Shown piece after piece: positions 8,724 to 19,588 of a stretch of DNA of 64,000 nucleotides. Origin of the DNA: Williamsia sp. 1138 (GTDB lineage: Bacteria; Actinomycetota; Actinomycetes; Mycobacteriales; Mycobacteriaceae); NCBI RefSeq assembly GCF_002095435.2, contig NZ_MJEJ02000050.1:1-64000 (forward strand). Reading direction: 5' to 3'. The notes beneath the pieces were generated by a model. It did no database searches. It saw only the letters and a list, made by a program, of their open reading frames with translations, and was not told the DNA's origin. The position numbers and the translations under genes are program-made. Within the stretch, counting starts at the first letter, position 1. The number at the start of each line of letters is the position of its first letter.

Positions 8724-9536
8724 TCAGTCGGCCAATCGCAGGTGGGTGACGTCGCCGGCGGCGACGGCGACGTGCTCACCGCCGGCGACGTCGACCACCA
8801 CCCGGCCGGTGCTGTCGATCGCGGTGGCCACCCCGACGATCTCGTCGCCGATCGGTAGTTGCACCCGGACCCGGTGCCCGAGCGTCGCGGACGCAGCGCG
8901 ATAGTCGTCGGCGACGGTTCCGAGATCGGCAGGCCACTGATCGAGCCTGCGCGAGAGTGCGATGAGCAGGGCTGCGGCGAGATCAGCTCTGTCGACCTCC
9001 GCGCCTGCCAGGCTCAGTGACGTCGCGGTGGGCACGGGCAGTTCGTCCTCCGACAAGCTGACATTGATGCCGATCCCGATCACGACGACCGGCCCTGCAG
9101 GTCCGTGTGTGAGTTCCGCCAGGATGCCTGCGACCTTGCGGCTGTCTCCGTCACCCGGGAGCAGGACGTCATTGGGCCACTTGAGTTCCGGTGTCAGATC
9201 ACTCACCGCCTCGATCGCCTCGACGACCGCCAGCCCGGTCAGGAGCGGAAGCCACCCCAGCGCGCTCGGCTGATCCGACGTGTCGGCCGCTGCGGCCACC
9301 GACAAGGCAACCTGCGAGCGGGGTGGACTCGTCCACGACCGCGAGTGCCTGCCGCGGCCGGCGCTCTGGTGCTCGGCGATGAGGACCGAACCCGTGCTGT
9401 CACCCGACCCCGACAGGGCAACCAGGTCGGCGTTGGTCGAACCGGTGTCCTCGACCACCCGGATCGACCGCCATCTGGTGCCCGCCACCTTGGCGATGAG
9501 TGCGTCGGGGTCCAGTGGTGGCCGCGTGTCTGTCAT
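8724..9536 (-). CDS. birA: Biotin--[acetyl-CoA-carboxylase] ligase
   Basis: Biotin protein ligase (270 residues from this start) forms biotinyl-5'-AMP and biotinylates the carrier Lys of AccA3 and pyruvate carboxylase, both encoded in this window. Motifs: VVEDTGSTNADL, the adenylate-binding AEHQSAGRGRHSRSW loop, the catalytic KWPNDVLL, and KVAGILAEL with GIGINVSL. There is no N-terminal DNA-binding domain, so it is not the E. coli-type repressor. The ATG at 9536 aligns with the family start; an upstream ATG at 9599 is possible. It is divergent from accD5, as in mycobacteria. Confidence 0.92.
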   Translation of the reverse strand: MTDTRPPLDPDALIAKVAGTRWRSIRVVEDTGSTNADLVALSGSGDSTGSVLIAEHQSAGRGRHSRSWTSPPRSQVALSVAAAADTSDQPSALGWLPLLTGLAVVEAIEAVSDLTPELKWPNDVLLPGDGDSRKVAGILAELTHGPAGPVVVIGIGINVSLSEDELPVPTATSLSLAGAEVDRADLAAALLIALSRRLDQWPADLGTVADDYRAASATLGHRVRVQLPIGDEIVGVATAIDSTGRVVVDVAGGEHVAVAAGDVTHLRLAD

Positions 9537-9544
9537 GAGGTCAC

Positions 9545-9550
9545 AGCCTA
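9545..9550 (-). promoter_or_regulatory. -10 element of birA, leaderless start
   Basis: TAGGCT on the minus strand, then 8 nt (GTGACCTC), then the birA ATG. No Shine-Dalgarno is present, consistent with a leaderless transcript and with choosing the 9536 start over the longer one. Confidence 0.45.
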
Positions 9551-9649
9551 GAGCGGCGACGGCGGATTTATCTGTGTCGAAGAGTACCGGATCAAACATG
9601 AGATAAACCTCAGGTTAGCCCGGTCTGCACCCCCGCCAGGCGCTGTGGA

Positions 9650-9655
9650 TAGCAT
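9650..9655 (+). promoter_or_regulatory. -10 element of accD5, leaderless start
   Basis: TAGCAT, 7 nt (CAAGGCC) before the accD5 ATG at 9663. The GTG at 9645 would lie upstream of the inferred transcription start and is therefore disfavoured. Confidence 0.4.
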
Positions 9656-9662
9656 CAAGGCC

Positions 9663-11287
<1,625 letters not shown>

Positions 11288-11291
<4 letters not shown>

Positions 11292-11533
11292 GCGACGACA
11301 CGGTGGCAGAGGCCACGGATACCGCACCGGCGAAGCCATTTCTCACCGTCGTGAAAGGCAACCCGTCCGACGCCGAGGTCGCAGCGCTCGTAGGTGTTTT
11401 CGCGTCCGCCGGCGGCTCGGATGGACCGGTCGACACCGGACCGCGGAACCTCTGGGGCACTCCGTCCGATCGCCTGCGGGCCGCAACCGGCCTGGCTCCG
11501 AGCGTGTTCCCGAACCTCGCGTTCGGCTACTGA
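11288..11533 (+). CDS. accE5: Acyl-CoA carboxylase epsilon subunit AccE5
   Basis: An 81-residue epsilon subunit that binds AccA3 and AccD5 and stimulates the complex. The disordered N-terminus is followed by the core [20 protein letters not shown], the family signature, and the C-terminal W and NLAFGY tail. It is translationally coupled to accD5 by an ATGA overlap; maf follows after 28 nt. Confidence 0.9.
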
Positions 11534-11561
11534 TACCCGGTGGACGCGCGGTGAGGTCTCG

Positions 11562-12194
11562 ATGACCCGGTTCATCTTGGCATCGGCCTCACCGGCGCGG
11601 CTGCGGATCCTGCAGGCAGCCGGACTCGATCCGGCGGTTCACGTGTCCGACGTGGACGAGGATGCCCTCATCGCCGACATCGGTTCGAGCGCACCACCCG
11701 CGGACATCGTTGCCGCTCTCGCCAGGGCGAAGGCCGACAGCGTGGTGGCCGCGCTCGATCCCGGACTCCGCGAAGACGCGGTGCTCGTAGGGTGCGATTC
11801 GATGCTCCATCATGGCGGTGCGCTCACGGGCAAACCGCATACCGCTGCCGCCGCCCGAGCCCAGTGGCACGCGATGCGCGGCACGGAGGCCGAGCTGTTG
11901 ACGGGCCATTGCCTGGTGCGGCTGATCGCCGGGGAGATTGCCGCCACCGCGAGCCGAACCGTCGCTACCACAATACGTTTCAGTAGTCCGACGGATGCGC
12001 AGATCGACGCTTATGTCGCCACCGAGGAGCCGTTGGCCGTCGCCGGGGCATTCACTCTCGATGGCCGCGGCGGCTGGTTCGTCGATGGGATCGACGGCGA
12101 CCCGTCCTCGGTGATCGGCATCAGTCTCCCGCTGGTACGCAGTTTGCTCGACGATGTGGGAGTGAGTATCACCGATCTGTGGACAGCGGGCTGA
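11562..12194 (+). CDS. maf: Maf-family nucleoside triphosphate pyrophosphatase
   Basis: A 210-residue Maf/Ham1-fold enzyme that hydrolyses non-canonical or excess NTPs (dTTP/UTP or m7GTP subtypes). The N-terminal FILASASPARLRIL (SxSPRR-type loop), the ARAKAD helix, VGCDSMLHHGG and LTGKPHTAAAARAQ motifs are present, as is AGAFTLDGRGGWFVDGIDGDPSSVIG. The start at 11562 has GTGAGG upstream and begins exactly at the family N-terminus. It is the last conserved gene before the 22-kb accessory cluster; in M. tuberculosis sseA follows directly. Confidence 0.9.
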   Translation: MTRFILASASPARLRILQAAGLDPAVHVSDVDEDALIADIGSSAPPADIVAALARAKADSVVAALDPGLREDAVLVGCDSMLHHGGALTGKPHTAAAARAQWHAMRGTEAELLTGHCLVRLIAGEIAATASRTVATTIRFSSPTDAQIDAYVATEEPLAVAGAFTLDGRGGWFVDGIDGDPSSVIGISLPLVRSLLDDVGVSITDLWTAG

Positions 12195-12220
12195 CAGAGC
12201 GGCCCTCACCTCACCACCGC

Positions 12221-12226
12221 TAGCCT
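12221..12226 (+). promoter_or_regulatory. -10 element at the start of the glycolipid cluster
   Basis: TAGCCT, 6 nt before the GTG start of the ABC ATPase at 12233. No Shine-Dalgarno is present, suggesting a leaderless start for the first operon of the cluster. Confidence 0.45.
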
Positions 12227-12232
12227 GTACGC

Positions 12233-13197
<965 letters not shown>

Positions 13198-13201
<4 letters not shown>

Positions 13202-14004
13202 CCATCCGGACGATCTCCGAAGACGACCGCACGCTCGGGCACATCACCGCGCGAAAAGCGTTGCTCGACACCGCGACGATGGCTCGACGTGGCCTGCTCA
13301 AGTTCAAACACACGCCGCAACAATTGCTCGACGTGATCGCCGTACCCGTCGTCTTCACCGTGATGTTCGCCAACATCTTCGGCGGGGCGATCGCAGGGAC
13401 CGTGGATGCCTATCTCCCCGTCCTCATTCCAGGGGTACTGGTGAACATCGTGATCACCAGTACCGTCGTCGTCGGAGTCCAGCTGCGCGTCGACATCGAC
13501 AAGGGTGTTTTCGATCGCTTTGTGTCGTTGCCGATCTCGCGCATCGCCCCCCTATCTGGATCATTGGTCGCAGCGATCGTCCGTTACGTGATCGCGATCG
13601 CCATCACGCTGGCGGTCGGATTGGCCATGGGATATCACCCGGCAAGCGCGCTCGGCACGATGGCAGCAGTGGCGCTCGTGGTCTATGCCGCGTTCTCGTT
13701 GAGCTGGGTGTTCGCCTTCATCGGCGTCCTGATGAGCAAGGCCTCCTCGATCCAGGGCATCTCGGCGCTGACTCTAACGACCATCGGGTTCATGTCGAAC
13801 GCTTTCGTACCGCCCGAGAGCATGCCTGATTGGATGCGGACGATTGCCGAGGTCAATCCGATTTCTCACCTGGTGTCGGCGGTACGTTCCCTGGCAAATG
13901 AAGGTCAGGCGGACATGCACATCGTCTGGTCGTTGCTAGGGTCCACCCTGGTGATCGCGGTGATCGCCCCACTGACCGTCAGGACATACCTCCGACGGCT
14001 GTGA
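13198..14004 (+). CDS. DrrB-like ABC-2 type permease (exporter 1)
   Basis: A 268-residue ABC-2 family membrane subunit with six predicted TM helices starting near residue 45 (LDVIAVPVVFTVMFANIFGG). The ABC-2 signature region PISHLVSAVRSLA lies before the last helix, and GVFDRFVSLPISRIAPL lies in the cytoplasmic coupling region. The start ATG overlaps the ATPase stop (ATGA). It is closely paralogous to the permease at 27286 (shared GLLK-KH-PQQL-DV and LPVLIPGVLV/LPLLIPGVLV segments). It forms exporter 1 with the preceding ATPase, and the acyltransferase gene follows after 24 nt in the same operon. Confidence 0.9.
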
Positions 14005-14028
14005 GCGACGACGTACGAAGGAGTCCCG

Positions 14029-15384
14029 GTGGGCGATACAAATCCGGTTCAGCGAGTCACGGCTGACGACGACCTGTTCATCCGGATGGACCGCGCGGCC
14101 GGGCTCGGGGTCGTCTGCCAGGTCGTCTGGAAACTCGAAACACAGCTGGACCCCGGGGAATTGGAACGATTCGCTCGTGGTCTCGCGTCTAGTCACTTCA
14201 GCCGAGTCCTGCGGCGCGGTCGAGTTCCCTTGGCCCGGGACTATTGGGTCAGCGGCGGTGCACCCGGCCAGACCATCACCGACAGCGACGAGCTGTCGGC
14301 GGAGCGGGTTCACGCCTGGATCGACGCCGCCGCGACCGAGGTGAGGCTCGATCTCGTCGACGGACCGGCGTGGGAACTGCGCTCCGCCCCGGTTCACGGG
14401 GGCGGAATGCTCGTGTCGCTCACGTACCCCCACGCGGTCGCCGATGGGGCTTTCATGATGAAGAACGTCCGTGCCGCCCTCTCCGATCACCGGCCCGAGA
14501 TCGAACCGTTGCGTCCTGCGCGTTTGTCTGAAGACCTCACCGACGCCCTCGGGCAGATGCTTCGCATGTGTCGCAGCGCGGCGTCTCTGGCAGGTGTGGG
14601 AGTCCGGTCACTACGACCCCCCGCTGTCCGCGGCGTGCCGCCGATCACGTCGCAGACGACACCGTTCCCGGGTGAATCGAACTCCGACTCAGACGTTGCA
14701 TACGTGCAACCACTCGTATCGGCCAGTATCCCGACCCAGCTGTGGCTCGACACCGCTCAACGGCACGGCGGCTCCGCGAACTCTCTCTTCATCGCTATCA
14801 TCGTCGGCGTGATTGTCGGGGCCGGGCGCGCGGACTGGGAAGACACGATCCGTGTGTCCATCCCGATGACGGCACGGACCACGGACGACGACATCCGGTC
14901 CAATGTGACCACCGGCCGTTCCCTCGATCTGCGGGGCACCCTGAGCCGAGACCACGATCTTGCCGGGATCAAAGCGGACGCGAAACGGATGTACACCGAA
15001 TCTGCAAGCAGGGTAAGCACTTTCACGCTGTTGCAAACACTCGTGCAGGGCATGAGTGATGGCATGCTGATGCGTCTCAATCGCAAGGCCTCCACGCCGC
15101 TCGCATTGGCGTCGAACATGGGCGTACTCGATCCCACCTTCACCGGACTCGGAAGCGAGACCCGGACCGGTGTCGTCACCATGCGATCGACCACCCCCAG
15201 TGCCGGCAGGCAACGCATGATCGCGCTTCGGGGCGGCATCGTGGCAGGCATCAACCAATCAGGCGCAACGACGACCATCATGGTGACGGGACTGGATCCC
15301 GTCGCCATCCCCGACTCTTCAGCGCTCGGGCGGCTAGTCGTCGACGAGTGCGCCAGATGGTCGCTCCAGCCAACGTTGTGGTGA
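14029..15384 (+). CDS. WS/DGAT-like acyltransferase (condensation superfamily), paralogue 1
   Basis: A 451-residue CoA-dependent acyltransferase-fold protein related to wax ester synthase/DGAT and PapA proteins. The catalytic motif is PHAVADG (His about residue 135), i.e. HxxxDG without the second His of canonical WS/DGAT. A central GSANSLFIAIIVGVI segment and a C-terminal LASNMGVLDP segment correspond to conserved family elements. The start GTG has AAGGAG 5 nt upstream. Two further paralogues lie at 20935 and 22308; all three end in a C-terminal Trp (TLW, RIW, SIW). It is third in the exporter 1 operon. Likely role: O-acylation of the locus product; substrate unknown. Confidence 0.75.
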   Translation: MGDTNPVQRVTADDDLFIRMDRAAGLGVVCQVVWKLETQLDPGELERFARGLASSHFSRVLRRGRVPLARDYWVSGGAPGQTITDSDELSAERVHAWIDAAATEVRLDLVDGPAWELRSAPVHGGGMLVSLTYPHAVADGAFMMKNVRAALSDHRPEIEPLRPARLSEDLTDALGQMLRMCRSAASLAGVGVRSLRPPAVRGVPPITSQTTPFPGESNSDSDVAYVQPLVSASIPTQLWLDTAQRHGGSANSLFIAIIVGVIVGAGRADWEDTIRVSIPMTARTTDDDIRSNVTTGRSLDLRGTLSRDHDLAGIKADAKRMYTESASRVSTFTLLQTLVQGMSDGMLMRLNRKASTPLALASNMGVLDPTFTGLGSETRTGVVTMRSTTPSAGRQRMIALRGGIVAGINQSGATTTIMVTGLDPVAIPDSSALGRLVVDECARWSLQPTLW

Positions 15385-15392
15385 CGCGCTGG

Positions 15393-15444
15393 ATCATAAA
15401 TGATTCCGATCTGAAGCGCACGTCATGAGCCGGTCATATTATGA
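15393..15444. promoter_or_regulatory. AT-rich promoter region with two small palindromes
   Basis: The 141-bp gap between the WS/DGAT-like and mycolyltransferase genes is markedly AT-rich. It contains ATCAT-aa-ATGAT (15393-15404) and TCATA-t-TATGA (15434-15444), possible operator sites for the mycolyltransferase and the acyltransferase triplet downstream. Confidence 0.35.
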
Positions 15445-15525
15445 TGACGCAATTGTGCCGTTTGGCTAACGAACCAGCATTAATTCTCGGCAAGACTTTG
15501 TTACTTCGACCGAAGGATTCACTAG

Positions 15526-16560
15526 ATGCCCCGTGCCCGTATGGCCACTGTCGTAGGCACCTCGACTCGCCGCAGGCTTGTCCCGCGACTGGTTGTGCTC
15601 GCTGCTCTCACGACGTCCGTGCTGGCCATGGCCACGCCCGCCACGGCCGCGCCCTCGGACATCTCGACGATCGAACGGGTCGTCAAGGAGGGCCCGACAC
15701 AATGGGCGATGTACGTGCACTCGGCCGCAATGGACAAAACGGTCAAGGTACAGGTGCTCACGCCCGCTGCATCGTCGACCCCCCGTCCATCCCAGTACAT
15801 GCTGAGCGGACTCGGCGAGGAGAACCCCGAGCACAGCATCTGGTTGATAAAGACGGACGCGGTTGACTTCTTCAAATCAAAGAATGTGAATGTTGTTTTG
15901 CCATTGGCAGGAAATGGCAGTTTTTACACGGATTGGCAACAGGATGACCCGGCTCTCGGGCGAAATCGCTGGGAGACATTCCTCACCGAGGAGCTTCCTC
16001 CGCTGGTCGATACTCAGTTCAACGGAAACGGAGTCCGAGGGATCGCCGGGCTGTCGATGGGTGCCGGCTCGGCGCTGACTCTGGCCTCTCGAAACCCGGG
16101 CTTCTACCGGTCCGTGGGTTCGTACAGTGGGTGTTACTCCACCACTGATCCCCTCACCCAGGGCGTATCCCGCGGTATCGTGGCCGCTTTCGGCGGCAAT
16201 GCCGACAACATGTGGGGGCAGCCGGGCGATCCGGACTGGGCTGCCCACGATGTGCTATTGCACGCCAACGGTTTACGAAACACCGCCGTGTACGTCTCGG
16301 TCGGGTCCGGACTACCAGGACCCTACGACGCCCCCGAGTACCCCGGCAACAAAGATCCGGTGGACCGGATCGTGGTCGGTGGGGCGATCGAAGCAGGCTC
16401 CCTGTGGTGCACGCAGCGCCTGGCGACCGAACTCGCCAACCGCAACATCCCTGCCACGTTCGATTTCGAGAAGGTCGGAACGCACGCGTGGCCTTACTGG
16501 ATCGATCAGCTTCACAAGAGCTGGCCCGTGCTGGCTGGCGGCCTGGGCGTCACGCCCTGA
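15526..16560 (+). CDS. Secreted antigen-85-type mycolyltransferase/esterase
   Basis: A 344-residue exported alpha/beta hydrolase. The signal peptide (basic RRRLVPR, then a hydrophobic stretch, cleavage near ATAAPSD around residue 42) directs secretion. The nucleophile elbow GLSMGAGSAL (Ser about residue 167) and the C-terminal GTHAWPYWIDQLHKSWP (catalytic His) match antigen 85/corynebacterial mycolyltransferases, which transfer mycolyl groups between trehalose lipids or to arabinogalactan outside the membrane. The ATG has GAAGGA 9 nt upstream. It precedes acyltransferase triplet A, so it may do an extracytoplasmic acyl transfer in finishing the locus product. A part around 15860-15930 is unusually AT-rich for the genome. 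Confidence 0.85.
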   Translation: MPRARMATVVGTSTRRRLVPRLVVLAALTTSVLAMATPATAAPSDISTIERVVKEGPTQWAMYVHSAAMDKTVKVQVLTPAASSTPRPSQYMLSGLGEENPEHSIWLIKTDAVDFFKSKNVNVVLPLAGNGSFYTDWQQDDPALGRNRWETFLTEELPPLVDTQFNGNGVRGIAGLSMGAGSALTLASRNPGFYRSVGSYSGCYSTTDPLTQGVSRGIVAAFGGNADNMWGQPGDPDWAAHDVLLHANGLRNTAVYVSVGSGLPGPYDAPEYPGNKDPVDRIVVGGAIEAGSLWCTQRLATELANRNIPATFDFEKVGTHAWPYWIDQLHKSWPVLAGGLGVTP

Positions 16561-16651
16561 CCGCTGCTCAACCACGGACATTCGACGAACGACTCAGATT
16601 TGGACCAGTGCGGATCGCGCTGCAGTCGACAACAACGGACGGGGACATCCG

Positions 16652-18163
16652 ATGGAATACACAGAATTGGCCGACTACGCACTCCCGAGTGGAGTGCTGA
16701 CCGAATGGTTTCCATTGGTCCCCGACGATGCGTGGCGTGACGACGATCGGCAACTCTCGTACATGCATCTCGAACACGCGCGCCGCGCGTATTCAGAGGG
16801 TGCCGCCTGGTACAGCGAATGGATCGGAACGGCCTTCGCCATCAACCACCGGCTCGACGCGGACGTCTTCGCGCGAACGATGCATCGGTGGTACGGACGT
16901 CATGAAGCCTTCCGTGCGTCTGTGGTGCCGTCAGAAGCACACGGCACGATCGACTTCCATCGCCGTACCGTTCCCATCGAAACGATCTCGATCGAGTCGG
17001 CGGGGACGTCCGATGTCGTGCCGAGTACCGACATCTTCGGGCGGGTCAACGAACTGTTCAACACCAGGGTGAATCCACTGCACTGGCCGCCGTGCATCGC
17101 GGTCACGATTGAACCGACCACCGATCCCGAGTCGTTTCTGGTGATCTTCGCAGCGGATCACACCGTCATGGACGCCTACACCCAGGTCTTCGCCATCAAG
17201 GAATTGACCACGATCTACGAGTCAGAACTCCACGGTGTTCCCGACGAGCTCCACAGCTTCGGGAGTTACGTCGACTACAGCCACACCGAGCGCGAACTCG
17301 GAGCGCAGATCACGGCCGACGACGCTGTGGTGTCGAGATGGACATCATTCTTTCGCGGCCACCATGATTCGACGCCGGACACGCAGCCGCGACCGATGCC
17401 ACAGTTCCCGGTACAGCGGCCGTTGCCAGACAACGCGGCGCGTCCGTACGGAGCGATCGCGGCGCCCGGTGACAGCCGGTACCAGTCCAGCCTCTCCTCC
17501 TGGTTGTTGAACACAGAGGAAACAGAGCGCTTTCACCAGGTGTGCAAGGACCTCGGGGCCAACATGCAGGCCGGCATCTACGCAGCGTTGGCAATCACCA
17601 CTTGGAGACTCACGGGGACCGGCGATCTCAGGTTCATCAGTCCTGTTCACACGCGAACGGAAGCCCGGTGGGGTGGATCGGCCGGCTGGTTTGTGGGAAT
17701 CATACCGGTCCACCTTCGACCCGGTTCGGCGCAGAGCTTCTCCGAAGCGATCGCAAACATCGGTCCCAACGTCAGCGAATACAAAGAACTGGGAACGTCG
17801 CCGTACTACCCGATCGCCGATCTGATCGGCGACAAGACCCCACCCCAGTTCGTCATCTCGTACATCGACCTCCGCTTTGCCGAGGGGTCGCAGGACTGGG
17901 ACACCCAGCGGGCTCGGGTACTGCGCAGTTCCACTCGCAATTCGGACGAGGTCTACCTCTGGATCAACCGAATCCCCAACGGAACCAACATCTCTGCGCG
18001 ATTCTCCACCGACCGGCAAGCTAGCGAATCCGTTCACCGTTACATCTCGACGTTCCACGAGGTGCTCCGCGCGGTAGTCGAGGACGGCGACGTCCTGTTC
18101 GACACCCAAGCAATCAGAGAAAAGGTTCGCAAAGGTGCCTCTCTTCCGGACGCACGCCGGTGA
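16652..18163 (+). CDS. PapA-like acyltransferase, triplet A position 1 (HxxxDA)
   Basis: A 503-residue acyltransferase of the condensation/PapA superfamily. Two chloramphenicol-acetyltransferase-like lobes are visible. The catalytic motif is DHTVMDA (His about residue 170) with Ala in place of the usual Gly of HxxxDG. Later conserved segments are HTRTEARWGGSAGWFVGIIPV, FVISYIDLRF and DEVYLWINR, the last in the place of the DFGWG motif of condensation domains. The N-terminus EYTELADYALPSG is shared with 29642 (triplet B position 1). It overlaps the next gene by 4 nt. The inferred role is transfer of an acyl group from CoA to a sugar hydroxyl; acceptor unknown. Confidence 0.8.
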   Translation: MEYTELADYALPSGVLTEWFPLVPDDAWRDDDRQLSYMHLEHARRAYSEGAAWYSEWIGTAFAINHRLDADVFARTMHRWYGRHEAFRASVVPSEAHGTIDFHRRTVPIETISIESAGTSDVVPSTDIFGRVNELFNTRVNPLHWPPCIAVTIEPTTDPESFLVIFAADHTVMDAYTQVFAIKELTTIYESELHGVPDELHSFGSYVDYSHTERELGAQITADDAVVSRWTSFFRGHHDSTPDTQPRPMPQFPVQRPLPDNAARPYGAIAAPGDSRYQSSLSSWLLNTEETERFHQVCKDLGANMQAGIYAALAITTWRLTGTGDLRFISPVHTRTEARWGGSAGWFVGIIPVHLRPGSAQSFSEAIANIGPNVSEYKELGTSPYYPIADLIGDKTPPQFVISYIDLRFAEGSQDWDTQRARVLRSSTRNSDEVYLWINRIPNGTNISARFSTDRQASESVHRYISTFHEVLRAVVEDGDVLFDTQAIREKVRKGASLPDARR

Positions 18164-19581
18164 GAGGGTCAACACTGAGCTGGTGGTCGCCCCCGCTCGG
18201 TGAGTTGGTGGAGTGGCATCTTCGTGATCGCAGCGCCGCCAAAGATCTGTCTGCGGCAGCCGCGACAGGGCCATCGTTCCTTCAGCGCGACCACCTGATG
18301 GCCGCCGTCGCCAAACGTGAGATCGGCGAGACCAACCAGGCCATAGCCATGATCGCCACGACAGTCGACGGACGGTTGCACCGCGAAGCGATGTCGCGCA
18401 CCCTGACGACCTTCGTCCGGCGACACGACGAACTCCGGTGCTGGTATCAGGTCGACGACGGGGCGCCGACCCGATACCTCATCCCCGACAAGGCCATCGA
18501 GTTCACTGCAGCCGCGATCGGCCCCTCCGGTGACCACGACCAGCTGCGCCAGTACGTGAGTTCCCGTATCGACTCCGAAGCAGTCTTCGACCATCTCCCC
18601 GGGTACGCGTTCGGGGCCATCGATGCCGGGGACACCTTCAGCTTCTACTTTGTCGCTGATCACTCTCACACCGATGGGGTGTCGCAGGCACTTGCCCTCG
18701 ACGAGATCTTGGAGATCTACCGACACGAACTCCATGGGGGCGAGCTCGAGCTGCTACCGGCCGGGAACTACGTCGACTATGTCGCCGACGAGATTAACCG
18801 CGCAGGCCAGGTCCGAATCGACGACCCGTTGTTGGATGACTGGCGGCGAATCCTCAAGACCCACAAAGGCAAGATTCCCCGATTCCCCCTGGATCTCGGG
18901 CTGCGGGACGGCGAGACGATGGCGACGGCCGTCGCAGAACAGTTGGTGATCAACGGTTCCCAGGCCGATCGGCTCGACGAGCGCCTCCGGTCCATGAATC
19001 ATTCGGGTTCGCTGCAGGGCTGCACGTTTGCGGCACTCGCCGCCGCCGAGAACGTGCTCACCGGCAACGAGAACTTCTTCACCACCACCATTCTCGCCAT
19101 CCGTTCCACGGAACACCTCGGTACCCAGGGCTGGTTGTGCAATTTCGCGCCGATCGCATTCCCTGTCAACCACGGCGACAAGTTCGACGACCTTGTCCGA
19201 ATTGCGACTGTCGCGACCCGAAAGGCGCGAGAGATCGGCACAGTTCCCGTACACGCCGCATTGGCGTACCTCGCGGCCGAGGGGTCGATAGACCTCGAGA
19301 GCGGGTCTCCGCAGATGGTCTCGTTCTTCGACCTACGGCGGCTACCCCGAGCAGACGATCCGGCGAAGAAAGCTGCACTCATCCTCCCCGGGCGCGGACG
19401 CACCCGGAACGCGAACATGTGGATTAACCGCGGCGATTTCGGCATACGTCTGCTGTACCAATTCCCTGACAACGACACGGCCCGCAAGAACACCGCGGAA
19501 TACTTCTCGATATTCTCCGACTTCTTGCGAGGCTTCGCCGACGGTGACGACCGAACAGTACGGCGAGGACTGGCCGAGTAG
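18160..19581 (+). CDS. PapA-like acyltransferase, triplet A position 2 (HxxxDG)
   Basis: A 473-residue condensation/PapA-superfamily protein. The catalytic motif DHSHTDG (His about residue 168) keeps the canonical Gly. Further landmarks are the N-terminal LSWWSPPLGELVEWH, NFAPIAFPV, MVSFFDLRRL and NANMWINR (C-terminal). The closest relative in the window is 31165 (triplet B position 2), which shares WW-P-G-LIEWH and NASMWFNR. The start GTG overlaps the stop of position 1 (GTGA), so the two are translationally coupled. Function is inferred as an acyltransferase on the same glycolipid acceptor as its neighbours. Confidence 0.78.
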   Translation: MRGSTLSWWSPPLGELVEWHLRDRSAAKDLSAAAATGPSFLQRDHLMAAVAKREIGETNQAIAMIATTVDGRLHREAMSRTLTTFVRRHDELRCWYQVDDGAPTRYLIPDKAIEFTAAAIGPSGDHDQLRQYVSSRIDSEAVFDHLPGYAFGAIDAGDTFSFYFVADHSHTDGVSQALALDEILEIYRHELHGGELELLPAGNYVDYVADEINRAGQVRIDDPLLDDWRRILKTHKGKIPRFPLDLGLRDGETMATAVAEQLVINGSQADRLDERLRSMNHSGSLQGCTFAALAAAENVLTGNENFFTTTILAIRSTEHLGTQGWLCNFAPIAFPVNHGDKFDDLVRIATVATRKAREIGTVPVHAALAYLAAEGSIDLESGSPQMVSFFDLRRLPRADDPAKKAALILPGRGRTRNANMWINRGDFGIRLLYQFPDNDTARKNTAEYFSIFSDFLRGFADGDDRTVRRGLAE

Positions 19582-19588
19582 CTCGCAT

